A DNA stretch of 64,000 bases from CAZGRP01 sp964527995 (GCA_964527995.1 CAZGRP010000004.1:1-64000); one strand, 5' to 3'. Shown: positions 41,857 through 53,943, numbered from the stretch's first letter. The notes: generated from the sequence alone by a model not told the origin. Program-made: numbers and translations.

Positions 41857-42375
41857 ATGATCCAGCGACCGATCTCCTTCGTCCTGGTTACGGCACTGGT
41901 GCTGTCTCTGGGGTGCGCCAAACGGATCCCTGTCTATGACGAGGCGGGTGTTCCGATCACCGAGAAAGAAATCCGGCACGAAAAGAAGACTTCCAATCTG
42001 GTTCTCTATGCCATGGGGGGTGGCCTGCTGACGTTCGGGCTCAGTTTGTTTGTGGGTTCGATGGCCAGCCGTGCCTCGAACGACAGCAAGGCGGTGCTCT
42101 GGGGCACTACGTCGGCCGGCACAACCCTCGGCACGGCCATCTTCGCCACCATTGGTGCTCGCCGTGATCGCACGCTCGCGATCGAGCGGATCAAAGACCG
42201 GCGACAGCAACTGGCAGGCCAGGAGCTTGAAAAGGAGCGCCAGAAGCGTGCCCGCATCGAGGCCGAGAAAAGAGCCCTCGAGGCGGAACGCAAGAGACAG
42301 GAGGCGGAGCGCCGCCGGCTCCTGGAAGAGCTGAAGCGGCGCCAGAAACAAACGGAGAAGAACAAGAAACCGTAG
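41857..42375 (+). CDS. Putative lipoprotein with membrane segments and a charged helical tail
   Basis: A 172-residue protein. The N-terminus is a lipoprotein signal with LSLGC as the lipobox (cysteine near residue 20). Two hydrophobic stretches (about residues 50-69 and 83-98) follow, and then a highly charged, arginine- and glutamate-rich helix of about 60 residues that is likely coiled coil. No family is recognised. The ATG at 41857 has GAGG 9 bases upstream; the longer frame from 41824 overlaps divIVA. Function unknown; the position between divIVA and PNP suggests an envelope gene carried in a housekeeping operon. Confidence 0.7.
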   Translation: MIQRPISFVLVTALVLSLGCAKRIPVYDEAGVPITEKEIRHEKKTSNLVLYAMGGGLLTFGLSLFVGSMASRASNDSKAVLWGTTSAGTTLGTAIFATIGARRDRTLAIERIKDRRQQLAGQELEKERQKRARIEAEKRALEAERKRQEAERRRLLEELKRRQKQTEKNKKP

Positions 42376-42384
42376 GCGACGGCG

Positions 42385-43209
42385 ATGAGCGAATTGCGGC
42401 AGAAGATCGAGGAAGCGGGCGCTTTTCTGAAGTCACAGACGGCCCTCCAACCTGAAATCGGCATCATCCTTGGGACGGGTCTTGGTGCGCTCGCCGAAGA
42501 GATCGACAAGGAGAGCGTGGTGTCGTACAAGGACATTCCTCACTTTCCGTTGTCCACCGTCGAAAGCCACGTCGGCAGGCTCATCTTCGGCCATCTGGGC
42601 GGAAAGCGGGTGATGGCCATGCAGGGTCGCTTTCACTACTACGAAGGCTACTCGATGCAGCAGATCACCTTCCCGGTGCGGGTGATGAAGCATCTCGGAG
42701 CCCACACCCTTTTGGTCTCCAACGCCGCAGGTGGCCTGAATCCGCTCTTTAGCGCCGGCGATCTGATGATCATCGTCGATCACATCAACCTCCTCGGCGA
42801 CAATCCGCTCATCGGTCCCAACGACGACGCCCTGGGGCCACGTTTCCCCGACATGTCCGAGCCGTATACTCGCAGCCTCATCGAGCTGGCCGAGCAGGTG
42901 GCCCTCGACGAGAAGCTCCGTGTCCAAAAGGGGGTCTACGCCGCGATGACGGGGCCAAATCTCGAAACCCGCGCCGAATACCGTTTCCTGCGCCTGATCG
43001 GTGCGGACGTGGTCGGCATGTCGACGGTGCCCGAGGTCATTGTCGCCGTCCACAGCGGCATGAGGGTGCTCGGCCTGTCGGTCATCACCGATATGTGTCT
43101 GCCAGACGCCCTCAAGCCTGTGGTCATCGAGGAGATCCTGAAAACCGCCGGTGAGGCCGAGCCACGCCTGACGCGGTTGATGGCACGTGTGGTCGAGCGT
43201 ATGGAGTGA
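42385..43209 (+). CDS. Purine nucleoside phosphorylase
   Basis: A 274-residue trimeric-type (class I) purine nucleoside phosphorylase that splits inosine or guanosine with phosphate. IGIILGTGLGALAEEI (about residues 25-40), the HxGxLxxG-like SHVGRLIFGHLGGK, QGRFHYYEGY (about 76-85), LLVSNAAGGLNPLFSAGDLMIIVDHIN (around 109-135, cited in pieces NAAGGLNP and DHINL) and GPNLETRAEYRFLRLIGADVVGMSTVPE-type sequence match the family. MTAP is a close relative but has different end residues. It is not the MqnB nucleosidase missing from the futalosine set. It ends 4 bases before or within the possible ileS start. Confidence 0.93.
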   Translation: MSELRQKIEEAGAFLKSQTALQPEIGIILGTGLGALAEEIDKESVVSYKDIPHFPLSTVESHVGRLIFGHLGGKRVMAMQGRFHYYEGYSMQQITFPVRVMKHLGAHTLLVSNAAGGLNPLFSAGDLMIIVDHINLLGDNPLIGPNDDALGPRFPDMSEPYTRSLIELAEQVALDEKLRVQKGVYAAMTGPNLETRAEYRFLRLIGADVVGMSTVPEVIVAVHSGMRVLGLSVITDMCLPDALKPVVIEEILKTAGEAEPRLTRLMARVVERME

Positions 43210-43241
43210 CCGGAACCGCGAGGAAGGATCGCAAGCTTCGA

Positions 43242-46397
<3,156 letters not shown>

Positions 46398-46445
46398 GAC
46401 GGAGCACGTATCAAGAGGCCACTGTACTCTGCGACGGAGGGCATC

Positions 46446-46823
46446 ATGACCAAGAAAGACCTCGACTACTTTAGGCATCTGTTGATGCAGAAGCGCCAGG
46501 AGGCGCTGGACGAACTCGGGCACTTCAAAGAGTCCGGCATGAGCTCCACATCCAAGGAGGCTGCCGGAGAACACTCTGCCTACACGTTCCACATGGCCGA
46601 CCAGGGCACCGACACCATGGAGCGCGAGAAGGCGGCGTTCTTCGCAACTCACGAAGGCCGCTATCTCTATCATCTGGACCAGGCACTGGAGCGGATCGAG
46701 TCGGGAACCTACGGGATTTGCCAGGAATGCGGCAACGAGATCAGCCGTGCCCGCCTCGAGGCGGTTCCCCATGCGCGCCTGTGCATCGAGTGCAAGTCCA
46801 AGGAAGAGCAGAACACGACGTAA
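46446..46823 (+). CDS. DksA/TraR-family C4 zinc-finger protein
   Basis: A 125-residue RNA-polymerase-binding-type protein. The N-terminal half is coiled coil. The C-terminal part has GTYGICQECGNEISRARLEA (about residues 89-108) and ARLCIECK, which together give the four-cysteine zinc finger. In place of the DksA Asp-x-x-Asp tip the helix turn reads MADQGTDTMEREKAA, which keeps two aspartates. It may act as a ppGpp-dependent regulator like DksA. The placement between ileS and lspA is common in Deltaproteobacteria and candidate phyla. Confidence 0.92.
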   Translation: MTKKDLDYFRHLLMQKRQEALDELGHFKESGMSSTSKEAAGEHSAYTFHMADQGTDTMEREKAAFFATHEGRYLYHLDQALERIESGTYGICQECGNEISRARLEAVPHARLCIECKSKEEQNTT

Positions 46824-46841
46824 GAGACGGGCAGGAAGGCA

Positions 46842-47324
46842 GTGCGAGTGCTGAGCTATACCGCCTTCGTTATCCTCCTCGATCAGATGGCGAAGGTCCT
46901 GGTTGTCAAAATCTTTGCCCTGGGTGAGTCGATCCGCATCCTCGACGATGTCGTGCGCTTCACCTACATTGAGAATCCCGGCATGGCGTTTGGCATCCGA
47001 GTGGGAAGCAGAGGTTTTTTTACGGTCTTCTCGGCTCTGGCGAGCTTGGCGATTCTGGTGTATCTGGTGCGGATGAGGCACGACAGTTTCTATTCGCGCC
47101 TGGCGCTGGCGCTGATTCTCGGAGGAGCCATCGGCAACTTGCTGGATCGGATGATGCGCGGTCAGGTGGTCGATTTCATCGATGTCGGTTTCGGTACCAC
47201 CCGCTGGCCTGTCTTCAACGTCGCGGACATGGCCGTCACCATCGGGATGATTCTCTTGATCGCCCAGGTCCTCTTTGAGCGCGAACCAAAAGAAGGGGGC
47301 GCCCGGGCGGTGGAAGGGGAGTAA
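46842..47324 (+). CDS. lspA: Signal peptidase II (prolipoprotein)
   Basis: A 160-residue inner-membrane aspartic protease that removes lipoprotein signal peptides. Four membrane helices are visible. The catalytic aspartates are in IGNLLDRMMRGQVVDFIDV (about residues 92-110) and PVFNVADMAVTIG (about 124-136), and YIENPGMAFGI is the conserved first loop. The start is a GTG with AGGAAGG in front. Lipoproteins it would process are encoded on either side (the divIVA-linked and DUF4097 genes). Confidence 0.95.
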   Translation: MRVLSYTAFVILLDQMAKVLVVKIFALGESIRILDDVVRFTYIENPGMAFGIRVGSRGFFTVFSALASLAILVYLVRMRHDSFYSRLALALILGGAIGNLLDRMMRGQVVDFIDVGFGTTRWPVFNVADMAVTIGMILLIAQVLFEREPKEGGARAVEGE

Positions 47325-47410
47325 GCGCTGCCGCTGCCAGCCGCCTTCTGTCGGAGATGCCAGATCGTTGAGCCACGATTTCGCTCGTTCCAAACACCCG
47401 CCGGGCTCAA

Positions 47411-48427
47411 ATGGAGGCTAAGCGAATCATACGGGTCGTTGTTCCGGAGGCTCGCGCCCACGTCCGCGTCGACAAGTTCCTTGCCGAAGAGATTCCCACC
47501 CTGTCACGGTCCCGCATTCAAAAGCTCATCGAAGAACATTGCGTGATCATCGATGGCGAGCCTGCCAAAGCCAGCAGGCCGGTGCAAGCGGGCGAGCACA
47601 TCGAAGTACGCATCCCGAAGCCGCAGAAACTGGAGATCCTTCCGGAACCGATCCCACTGGACATTGTCTACGAAGACGAGTATCTTATCGTGGTCAACAA
47701 ACCGGCGGGAATGGTGGTCCACCCTGCGTTTGCCAATTACAGTGGCACTCTGGTCAATGCTCTGCTGCACCACTGCCGCTGGCTTTCAGGCATCGGTGGA
47801 GTTGAGCGCCCCGGCATCGTCCACCGGCTGGACAAAGATACGTCCGGCCTGCTTGTCGTTGCCAAAGATGATGTGACGCATCGGGCTCTGTCGCAGCAGT
47901 TTGCCGAAAAGACCAGCGAGCGCGAATACTGGGCCGTTGTCTGGGGACATTTTCGCCGGAAGTCGGGACGTATCGATGCGGAGATCGGCCGCAGTCCCAA
48001 GGACAGGACGCGAATGACCATCCAAAGCGGCGGCAAGGTCGCGATCACCCACTACGAAGTGCTGGAGGAGTTCCATCTCTGTACGCTGGTGGCCTGTCGC
48101 CTCGAAACCGGCCGCACCCACCAGATTCGCGTCCATCTTTCCCACATTGGCCATCCTGTTTTCGGAGATGCCACCTATGGCGGCCGGGGCCGGCGGGTGA
48201 CGGGTCTCAGCAGGCATGACCGCGAGCTGGCGGTCGAGTGGCTTCGCAAGATGCCGCGGCAGGCTCTGCATGCCAAAACCCTGGGATTTGTGCATCCGGT
48301 GAAGGGAGAGAAGATGCGGTTTGAAAGCGAGCTCCCCGAAGACATGCGCCAACTGCTGGCGGAACTTCGACGGGCGACATCCGTAATCAAGGAGCGCAGC
48401 GACGAACCGCGGGAGGTGAAATCATGA
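47411..48427 (+). CDS. rluD: Pseudouridine synthase, RluA/RluD family
   Basis: A 338-residue rRNA/tRNA pseudouridine synthase. An N-terminal S4 RNA-binding domain (about residues 13-75, LSRSRIQKLIEEHCVII) precedes the catalytic domain. The active aspartate is D141 in HRLDKDTSGLLVV. The later YEVLEEFHLCTLVACRLETGRTHQIRVHL-type block (ETGRTHQIRVHL, about 236-247) is also conserved. RluD modifies 23S rRNA positions 1911/1915/1917; this assignment rests on S4 plus the domain order. The stop overlaps the next start by ATGA. Confidence 0.93.
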   Translation: MEAKRIIRVVVPEARAHVRVDKFLAEEIPTLSRSRIQKLIEEHCVIIDGEPAKASRPVQAGEHIEVRIPKPQKLEILPEPIPLDIVYEDEYLIVVNKPAGMVVHPAFANYSGTLVNALLHHCRWLSGIGGVERPGIVHRLDKDTSGLLVVAKDDVTHRALSQQFAEKTSEREYWAVVWGHFRRKSGRIDAEIGRSPKDRTRMTIQSGGKVAITHYEVLEEFHLCTLVACRLETGRTHQIRVHLSHIGHPVFGDATYGGRGRRVTGLSRHDRELAVEWLRKMPRQALHAKTLGFVHPVKGEKMRFESELPEDMRQLLAELRRATSVIKERSDEPREVKS

Positions 48428-50040
48428 GTCGGCAATTTCAATGGACGGCCGGCCTGGCCTTGTGCCTCGTTTGGGTTGGAGCAGCCCTTGGCTGGGCGGC
48501 GCCTCGAGTGGGTCGTCCCGCAGAGGATCTCCGCGTGGCGCTCGATCGAGATCAGGACTTGGTGCAGGCCGCAGAGCAAAAATACCTGCAACCCGGGCAT
48601 GAACACAAGGTAGTGCGGTACGAGGGGTACACTGCCATCGCCGCCGACACCTACATTGATGGCGACGTCGTCGTTTTGCGCGGCGACATCGAGATCGAGG
48701 GTGAGATCGGCGGCACCGTCATTGCCATTCTCGGCGATGTCATCGTAGGGCGCTGGGGTGTGATCCACGGGGACGTGGTGAGTGTCGGCGGCGAGGTGCA
48801 TGTGCACCGGCGGGCGGTCGTGGATGGCGACGTGGTCGAGGCGACCGTGGAAGCTTTGCGGAGTGGCAACGGCGAAGAATCGCGCCGGGTACGCCGGCAG
48901 AGGTGGGGTCGAGGCGCTGGCCGCCGAGTGTGGAGTCGCGAGTTCTGGGACGAGGACCAGCAGGTGGTCCTGCTGCGCTACAACCGCGTCGAGGGCCTTT
49001 TTGCCGGCCTGCGACTGCCGCGCAACTTCAACCCGCGCCAGCAGGTGGTGGACTTCGGTCTGTATGGCGAAGCCGGCTACGGCTTCCGCAGCAAGGCCTG
49101 GCGCTACCGCCTGGGCGGCGAATTCTCGGCGTTCTCGGGTCCTCCTCGCGGCGTCCCCTTCCTGATGACGCTCGGCGCCGAGGTCCACGATCTCACCGAC
49201 ACGCAGGACCGCTGGATCATCCCCGAGATGGAGAATTCGCTGTCGGCGTTCCTGTTCAAAAGAGACTACATGGACTTCTACCGTCGCAGTGGCTGGAGTA
49301 TCTATGTGACCCAAAGAGTCGCCGGAGTGCTGTCGCTCACTGGCCGATTTGCTTCCGACGACTTCTACTCACTTCCCAATCGTACCAACTGGGCGCTGTT
49401 CGGTGGCCCGGATTTCCGACCGAATCCTGCCATCGACGAAGGCCGCATCATCAGCTTGCGCGGCGAGCTTCGCCTCGACACCAGGAACTCGCGCCAGCAT
49501 CCGCACCAGGGTTGGCTCATCCAGGGTCTGGCCGAGCGCGCCGGTGGAGTGTTCGGAGGAGAATACGACTTCCAGCGCTACCTGGTGGATCTCCGGCGCT
49601 ACCAGCCTTTGACTCTCGGCGACCGGCTGGACGTTCGCCTGCGGGTGGGGACCGCAAGAGGACCGCTGCCGCGACAGTACATGTACGACCTCGGTGGCCT
49701 GTCGACCTTGCGTGGCTACGGCTTCAAGGAATTCACCGGAGATCGTTTTCTGCTGGGCAACGTGGAGTATTGGGTCAATGCAGACCAGCGGCTCGGTGGT
49801 GCCTGGCTGTTCGGCGATCTGAATCTGGTTTTTCTCTTTGATGCGGGCCTGGCGTGGTTCGCCGACGATCCCTCCAGCCCCCTGGCTGATTTCTCCAATC
49901 TCGGGAACCGCAACATCCGCACGAGTGCAGGACTGGCGATTGCCAGCGACAGCGGCAATTTTCGCATTGAACTTGTCAAGCGTCTCGACCGAGGTGGCGA
50001 GAGGGTCAGCGTCCGGTTTCGAGCCAGTCGGCCCTTCTGA
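48424..50040 (+). CDS. Beta-helix (bactofilin-like) domain fused to an Omp85/BamA-type outer-membrane barrel
   Basis: A 538-residue predicted outer-membrane protein. A signal peptide ends near LGWAAP. Residues about 68-135 form repeats of short strands (DGDVVVLRGDIEIEGEIGGT, GDVIVGRWGVIHGDVV, GGEVHVHRRAVVDGDVVE) as in bactofilins and other polymer-forming beta-helix proteins. From about residue 170 the chain is strand-rich; GGLSTLRGYGFKEFTGDRFL (about 423-442) is the Omp85 loop-6 motif (RGY), and the chain ends in the C-terminal signature FRASRPF with terminal phenylalanine. No POTRA repeats are visible, so the usual periplasmic module is replaced by the beta-helix. It is coupled by ATGA to rluD. 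Confidence 0.85.
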   Translation: MSRQFQWTAGLALCLVWVGAALGWAAPRVGRPAEDLRVALDRDQDLVQAAEQKYLQPGHEHKVVRYEGYTAIAADTYIDGDVVVLRGDIEIEGEIGGTVIAILGDVIVGRWGVIHGDVVSVGGEVHVHRRAVVDGDVVEATVEALRSGNGEESRRVRRQRWGRGAGRRVWSREFWDEDQQVVLLRYNRVEGLFAGLRLPRNFNPRQQVVDFGLYGEAGYGFRSKAWRYRLGGEFSAFSGPPRGVPFLMTLGAEVHDLTDTQDRWIIPEMENSLSAFLFKRDYMDFYRRSGWSIYVTQRVAGVLSLTGRFASDDFYSLPNRTNWALFGGPDFRPNPAIDEGRIISLRGELRLDTRNSRQHPHQGWLIQGLAERAGGVFGGEYDFQRYLVDLRRYQPLTLGDRLDVRLRVGTARGPLPRQYMYDLGGLSTLRGYGFKEFTGDRFLLGNVEYWVNADQRLGGAWLFGDLNLVFLFDAGLAWFADDPSSPLADFSNLGNRNIRTSAGLAIASDSGNFRIELVKRLDRGGERVSVRFRASRPF

Positions 50041-50087
50041 CGGTCGGGCCAGACTGAGGCTTGCGGAGGGAACATAGGAGGGCACAA

Positions 50088-50891
50088 ATGAGACGAGGCT
50101 TTGCGCTGGCGTCGGCAAGCATCGTGCTGGCAGTGCTGCTCGCTGGATGTGGCCCTGTCGGCGGTCGCGAGGAGTATCGCGAGTCGTTCCGCCAAAGCTA
50201 TTCCTTGCAACGCGGGGGGCAGGTTTCGCTGAAGAACGTCAACGGTCGCGTCTCCGTCAGTACGTGGGACAAGGATGAGGTGCTGGTAGAGGCGGAGAAG
50301 ATGGTTCGCGCATCGAGCGTGCGTGCGGCCCGCAGGGCGGCGAAGCGATTGCGCATCGAGGTGGATGATCGTCCTTCGGCCGTCATCATTTCAACCCGCT
50401 ATCCTCAGGTGGGCAGTCTTTTGTCACGTTTTCTAGGTGGCGGCATGAGCTTGCAGGTCCGCTACCGCCTGACAGTTCCGCGTCAGGTCGACCTGAGCGT
50501 TGGGCTGACGAACGGCAGGATTGAGATCGAGGGCGTGCGTGGCCGCGTCGAAGCTGAAACAGTCAATGGCAGTGCCAGGCTGAATGATTGCTCCGGATCG
50601 GTGCGCGGGGAGACGGTGAACGGCGCGGTCCGAGCCAGGGTCGTCGCGCTCGATCCGTCGGACTACATCGAAATGCACACCATCAACGGCAGTGTTCACC
50701 TCTACCTGCCAGAGGATGTCGGTGCCGAGATCAAAGCCCGGACCGTAAACGGCCGCGTGCGTCTTTCAATCCCGAACGCGGAGGTGCGTAAGAGCAGCCG
50801 CAAGCGCCTGGAGGCGCAGCTCGGCGGCGGCGGCGCCCGCATCGACTTGAGCGTCGTAAACGGTAGCATCGAGATCCGGCCGCTGCGTTGA
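50088..50891 (+). CDS. DUF4097-family beta-helix lipoprotein
   Basis: A 267-residue putative lipoprotein. The N-terminal lipobox is LLAGC (cysteine near residue 21). The mature part is a repeating fold with [V/T/I]NG turns every 18-20 residues: KNVNGRVSVSTW, LTNGRIEIEG, TVNGSARLND, TVNGAVRARV, TINGSVHLYL, TVNGRVRLSI, VVNGSIEIRP. That is the DUF4097/DUF4098 adhesin-like beta-helix pattern. The ATG at 50088 has AGGAGG 7 bases upstream. It follows the beta-helix/Omp85 gene by 47 bases, so the two may act together at the outer membrane. Function is unproven. Confidence 0.85.
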   Translation: MRRGFALASASIVLAVLLAGCGPVGGREEYRESFRQSYSLQRGGQVSLKNVNGRVSVSTWDKDEVLVEAEKMVRASSVRAARRAAKRLRIEVDDRPSAVIISTRYPQVGSLLSRFLGGGMSLQVRYRLTVPRQVDLSVGLTNGRIEIEGVRGRVEAETVNGSARLNDCSGSVRGETVNGAVRARVVALDPSDYIEMHTINGSVHLYLPEDVGAEIKARTVNGRVRLSIPNAEVRKSSRKRLEAQLGGGGARIDLSVVNGSIEIRPLR

Positions 50892-50927
50892 CAGAAGGAG
50901 CACAAGGGGGAGGGATCAAAACTGGGA

Positions 50928-50958
50928 CCGCCGGGGCTGGAGGACGAGGCCCCGGCGG
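50928..50958 (+). terminator. GC-rich hairpin after the DUF4097 gene
   Basis: A perfect 10-base stem (CCGCCGGGGC with GCCCCGGCGG) and an 11-base loop. No T run follows, so it would end transcription only weakly, or it could protect the message end. Confidence 0.4.
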
Positions 50959-51339
50959 CTCAGGTAGGGAGGGGTGGATGGAACCCGACGACATGTAGAC
51001 GAGGCTGTCCAAGACATCTACCTTCCAAATGAACTGCATTCTCTACTCTCTGGACCGCCTCGTCTTGCCAGGCAACGGGTGATGGCCGGCCATCGAACCC
51101 CTGATGTCGGCCTCGACACTTCCACCGCGCCCATTCCCAATAGCATCTGCACACCTTACCATCAAGTACCATGCCACCCCGCTGATCATCCCCCAGGCCC
51201 CGGTGGGCATCTACGTAAGCGACTGTTTTCAAAAGGACGTTTGTACGTCGATCTGGGTCAGCATGCATGCGTGTCGGATGGCGTGTGTGTCTCGGGCTGA
51301 GACAGGCGCGCGTCACCCTGGCGGGCGCTGATCTTTTTC

Positions 51340-51368
51340 TTGACTTTATTCTGATTATATCTTAAACT
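51340..51368 (+). promoter_or_regulatory. Sigma-70-type promoter
   Basis: TTGACT, a 17-base spacer, TAAACT, in an AT-rich stretch 26 bases before the NodB-gene ATG. Confidence 0.65.
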
Positions 51369-51393
51369 CAGCCTGAAAGCCAGGCGGCCACCT

Positions 51394-52767
51394 ATGCATC
51401 CGACATCGATCCAGCATTGCAAGAACCACCCTCGGCGCATCGCCAGGCGTAAGTGTTTTCGTTGTGGCGAGGCGCTCTGCCCCGAGTGCCAGATACGCGC
51501 ACACCACCACTTTTTCTGCGGCCAGACGTGCCGTTTTCTTTTCCTGGCAGAGCGCTCGGTAGATCGCGCCGGCGCTCCCTTCCGGGTTTTTTTTGCGAAA
51601 GTCCGACGGGCTGGCCCCGGCCTGGCCCGTACACTTCTACCGTATTCGCTGCTGGCCGCTGGGGTTGTGCTGGCTCTGGCCTGGTCGAGGCAGCTTCGAA
51701 ATGATGTTGAGCAGCTGCGCCGCGATCTCCAGGACGTCCGCACTGCCAGGGCCCACGATGGCGCTTCCGCCGGCACTGCCGGCAAGCTGACGATCACCCA
51801 GCCCAGCCAGGGCGCCATGGTGACCCTCAACCGGGTCACCATCGAGGGGGAGGCGGAGCCCAACAGAATCATCAGTCTTTCGTCAGGCGACCGATTGCTC
51901 GCCGTCACCCTGGCCCGCAAAGGGCGCTTCCAGTTCAAAGACATCCCTGCCCGCCGGGGACGGAATCGCCTCGAGGTGCGCGCCATCTCGTCCGACGGCA
52001 AGGCGACGATGCTGCAGATCCTGGAATTCGTCTACAACAACCCGACCGTTGCCTACCTGGCACGAAACTTCACGCGCGGCGATCCGGGGCGCCCGCTGGT
52101 GGCGTTGACCTTCGACGGTGGCTCCGTGGCGAACGTCACTCCCGAGATTCTGGATATTCTGGCAGAGAAAGGCGTCCGGTGCACGGTCTTCCTCACAGGC
52201 GAGTATATGACCCGCTTCCCCGATTATGTCAAGCGCATCGTCGCCGACGGCCACGAGGTCGGCAACCACACCTGGTCGCATCCACATCTCACCACCTACG
52301 AGGAGAGCCGCACACAGCAGACGCGGCCGGAGGTCGATCGCGCTTTCGTGCAGGGCGAACTGCGGCGCACAGCCGACTATTTCCGCCAACTGACCGGCGC
52401 CGAGATGCAGCCGTTCTGGCGCGCGCCCTACGGCGAGCACAATCTGGAGATCCGCGAGTGGGCGGCCGAACTCGGGTACCGTCACATCGGGTGGACCCAC
52501 GGCCGCGACTGGCAGCAAAGCATGGACACGCTCGACTGGGTGGCCGATCCGACCTCGCCCGCCTATCACTCGGCCGATGAGATCTACGATAAGATTCTCG
52601 CTGCGGCGCAACGGGAGCCGAACGGACTCAACGGTGCCGTCATCCTCATGCACCTGGGCTCGCTGCGCAACGGAGATTTTCCGCATCGAAAGCTCCCCGG
52701 TCTTATCGATCAGCTACGTGAGCTGGGTTACGAATTCGTTCCGGTCTCCGAGCTGGTCGATCGCTGA
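51394..52767 (+). CDS. Membrane-anchored polysaccharide deacetylase (NodB) with N-terminal zinc-finger-like domain
   Basis: A 457-residue protein with an unusual order. Residues 1 to about 50 hold a B-box-like Cys/His cluster (CKNHP...CFRCGEALCPECQ...HHHFFCGQTC). One membrane helix follows (about 82-100). An Ig-like domain (about 130-215, KLTITQPSQGAMVTLNRVTI) leads to a NodB deacetylase (about 225-455). Its motifs are LTFDGGS (the metal-binding second Asp of TFDDG is Gly), HTWSHPHLTT, FWRAPYGEHN and ILMHLG. The catalytic part should lie outside the membrane and the zinc-like part inside. Substrate unknown, perhaps peptidoglycan or exopolysaccharide. The altered motif 1 may change its activity. 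Confidence 0.87.
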   Translation: MHPTSIQHCKNHPRRIARRKCFRCGEALCPECQIRAHHHFFCGQTCRFLFLAERSVDRAGAPFRVFFAKVRRAGPGLARTLLPYSLLAAGVVLALAWSRQLRNDVEQLRRDLQDVRTARAHDGASAGTAGKLTITQPSQGAMVTLNRVTIEGEAEPNRIISLSSGDRLLAVTLARKGRFQFKDIPARRGRNRLEVRAISSDGKATMLQILEFVYNNPTVAYLARNFTRGDPGRPLVALTFDGGSVANVTPEILDILAEKGVRCTVFLTGEYMTRFPDYVKRIVADGHEVGNHTWSHPHLTTYEESRTQQTRPEVDRAFVQGELRRTADYFRQLTGAEMQPFWRAPYGEHNLEIREWAAELGYRHIGWTHGRDWQQSMDTLDWVADPTSPAYHSADEIYDKILAAAQREPNGLNGAVILMHLGSLRNGDFPHRKLPGLIDQLRELGYEFVPVSELVDR

Positions 52768-52932
52768 GGTTCGTTGCTGACGCGGCGGCGTTACAGCTGA
52801 ATCCACCGCTTGTTGGCCTGCGCTGGAGTGGCGCAGAGAATGCCGGTTGATTTTCGCCAAGGTATTGCTTATCTTTTTGATGATGAATCGCCCCGTGGTT
52901 GGATCCTCTGGCGGCAAGAAAGGTGGTTGGAC

Positions 52933-53745
52933 ATGAGCGAAGAAAAGCGTATACCCAGGAGCAAGGACATTTCCCCGATTTTGCGAGGCTGGGAATTTCG
53001 TCCGAATGAAATCGTGGTGAGGAAGATACGCGGCCTCGATGGCCGGCCGAAGATCCAGATGCGCATCGACCTTGGACTGATTCAGATGGAGGCCGACGGG
53101 CGTCCGGATGGCAAGCGGCCCAACGGCAGGGAGTCGTACCTGCACTACTACCTCGCCAAACTGGCCGCCTACAAGCGGAGGACCGGCAGCGACGACGGTT
53201 TCGTGCTCGACGAGGAAGACTGCATGAAACTGAGGGCGGAAGCGATTCAGTACTACCACCGCTATGTCAGTCTGTTTCATCTCGGCGACTACGAAGGTGT
53301 GGCGCGCGATACCGAGCGCAACCTTCGCGTCCTCGACCTGGTGCGCAGGTACGCCGAAGACGAGGAACTGGTGTGGATGTTCGACCAGTACCGCCCTTAC
53401 ATTTTGATGATGAACGCCCGGGCCCGCGGCGAGCTCTGCCTGAAACGCAAGGACTTCGACGGTGCGCTGCGCATCGTCGAGGAGACCATGCGCAAGATTG
53501 CCCGCTTCTACAAAGAGTATGATGTGGATGAGGCCGGCGACCGCAGCCCGGAGATCAACTTCCTGGAAGATTGGGCGGAGGACATCCGCGATCAACGGCC
53601 GATGAGTGTGCGCGAGAAGCTGCAGGAACAACTCCGGCAGGCGGTCGCAGAAGAGAAATACGAGCATGCCGCTATCCTGCGCGATGAACTTCGCCGCCTC
53701 GACAAACAGACTCCTGCCGGCGCCAATAAACACCTGGAAGGGTGA
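52933..53745 (+). CDS. UVR-motif protein of unknown function
   Basis: A 270-residue cytoplasmic-looking protein. Residues 1-40 form a short basic start (MSEEKRIPRSKDISPILRGW). A central part of about 150 residues is helical, with a DLGLIQMEADGRPDGKRPNG segment near residue 48-67 that is reminiscent of a repeated short family block. The last 35 residues (SVREKLQEQLRQAVAEEKYE, then HAAILRDELRRLDK) are a UVR motif, as in UvrB, UvrC and McsA. The ATG at 52933 has AAAGGTGG upstream; a frame to 52810 is not needed. The job is unknown. The motif normally mediates protein-protein binding. Confidence 0.75.
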   Translation: MSEEKRIPRSKDISPILRGWEFRPNEIVVRKIRGLDGRPKIQMRIDLGLIQMEADGRPDGKRPNGRESYLHYYLAKLAAYKRRTGSDDGFVLDEEDCMKLRAEAIQYYHRYVSLFHLGDYEGVARDTERNLRVLDLVRRYAEDEELVWMFDQYRPYILMMNARARGELCLKRKDFDGALRIVEETMRKIARFYKEYDVDEAGDRSPEINFLEDWAEDIRDQRPMSVREKLQEQLRQAVAEEKYEHAAILRDELRRLDKQTPAGANKHLEG

Positions 53746-53943
53746 GAACGGCGCCTGAATCTCCATTGGTAAGATCCGGTACGCCCAGTACCCGTAGCCA
53801 CGGATCGACATTGTCCCACATACGACTCGAAAGAGCGTCCATGTCAGTCCGTGGTTCATTCTTTGTAGGAATGAATTGCCCGGTTTTTCGACAGCGGGAA
53901 GAGCCAGGCAGGCCGGTTTCACGAAGGACAGCGAGGAGAAGCG

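Larger units (their letters stand above)
50892..51393. other. Intergenic region upstream of the NodB gene
   Basis: About 500 bases without a supportable gene. It contains a strong hairpin at 50928-50958 and a promoter at 51340-51368. The middle (51000-51300) shows no recognised RNA or repeat. Confidence 0.6.

Noticed and set aside
42385..43209. PNP as the missing MqnB
   Set aside because: Its motifs are those of the trimeric purine nucleoside phosphorylase class, not of the MqnB/MTA-SAH nucleosidase family.
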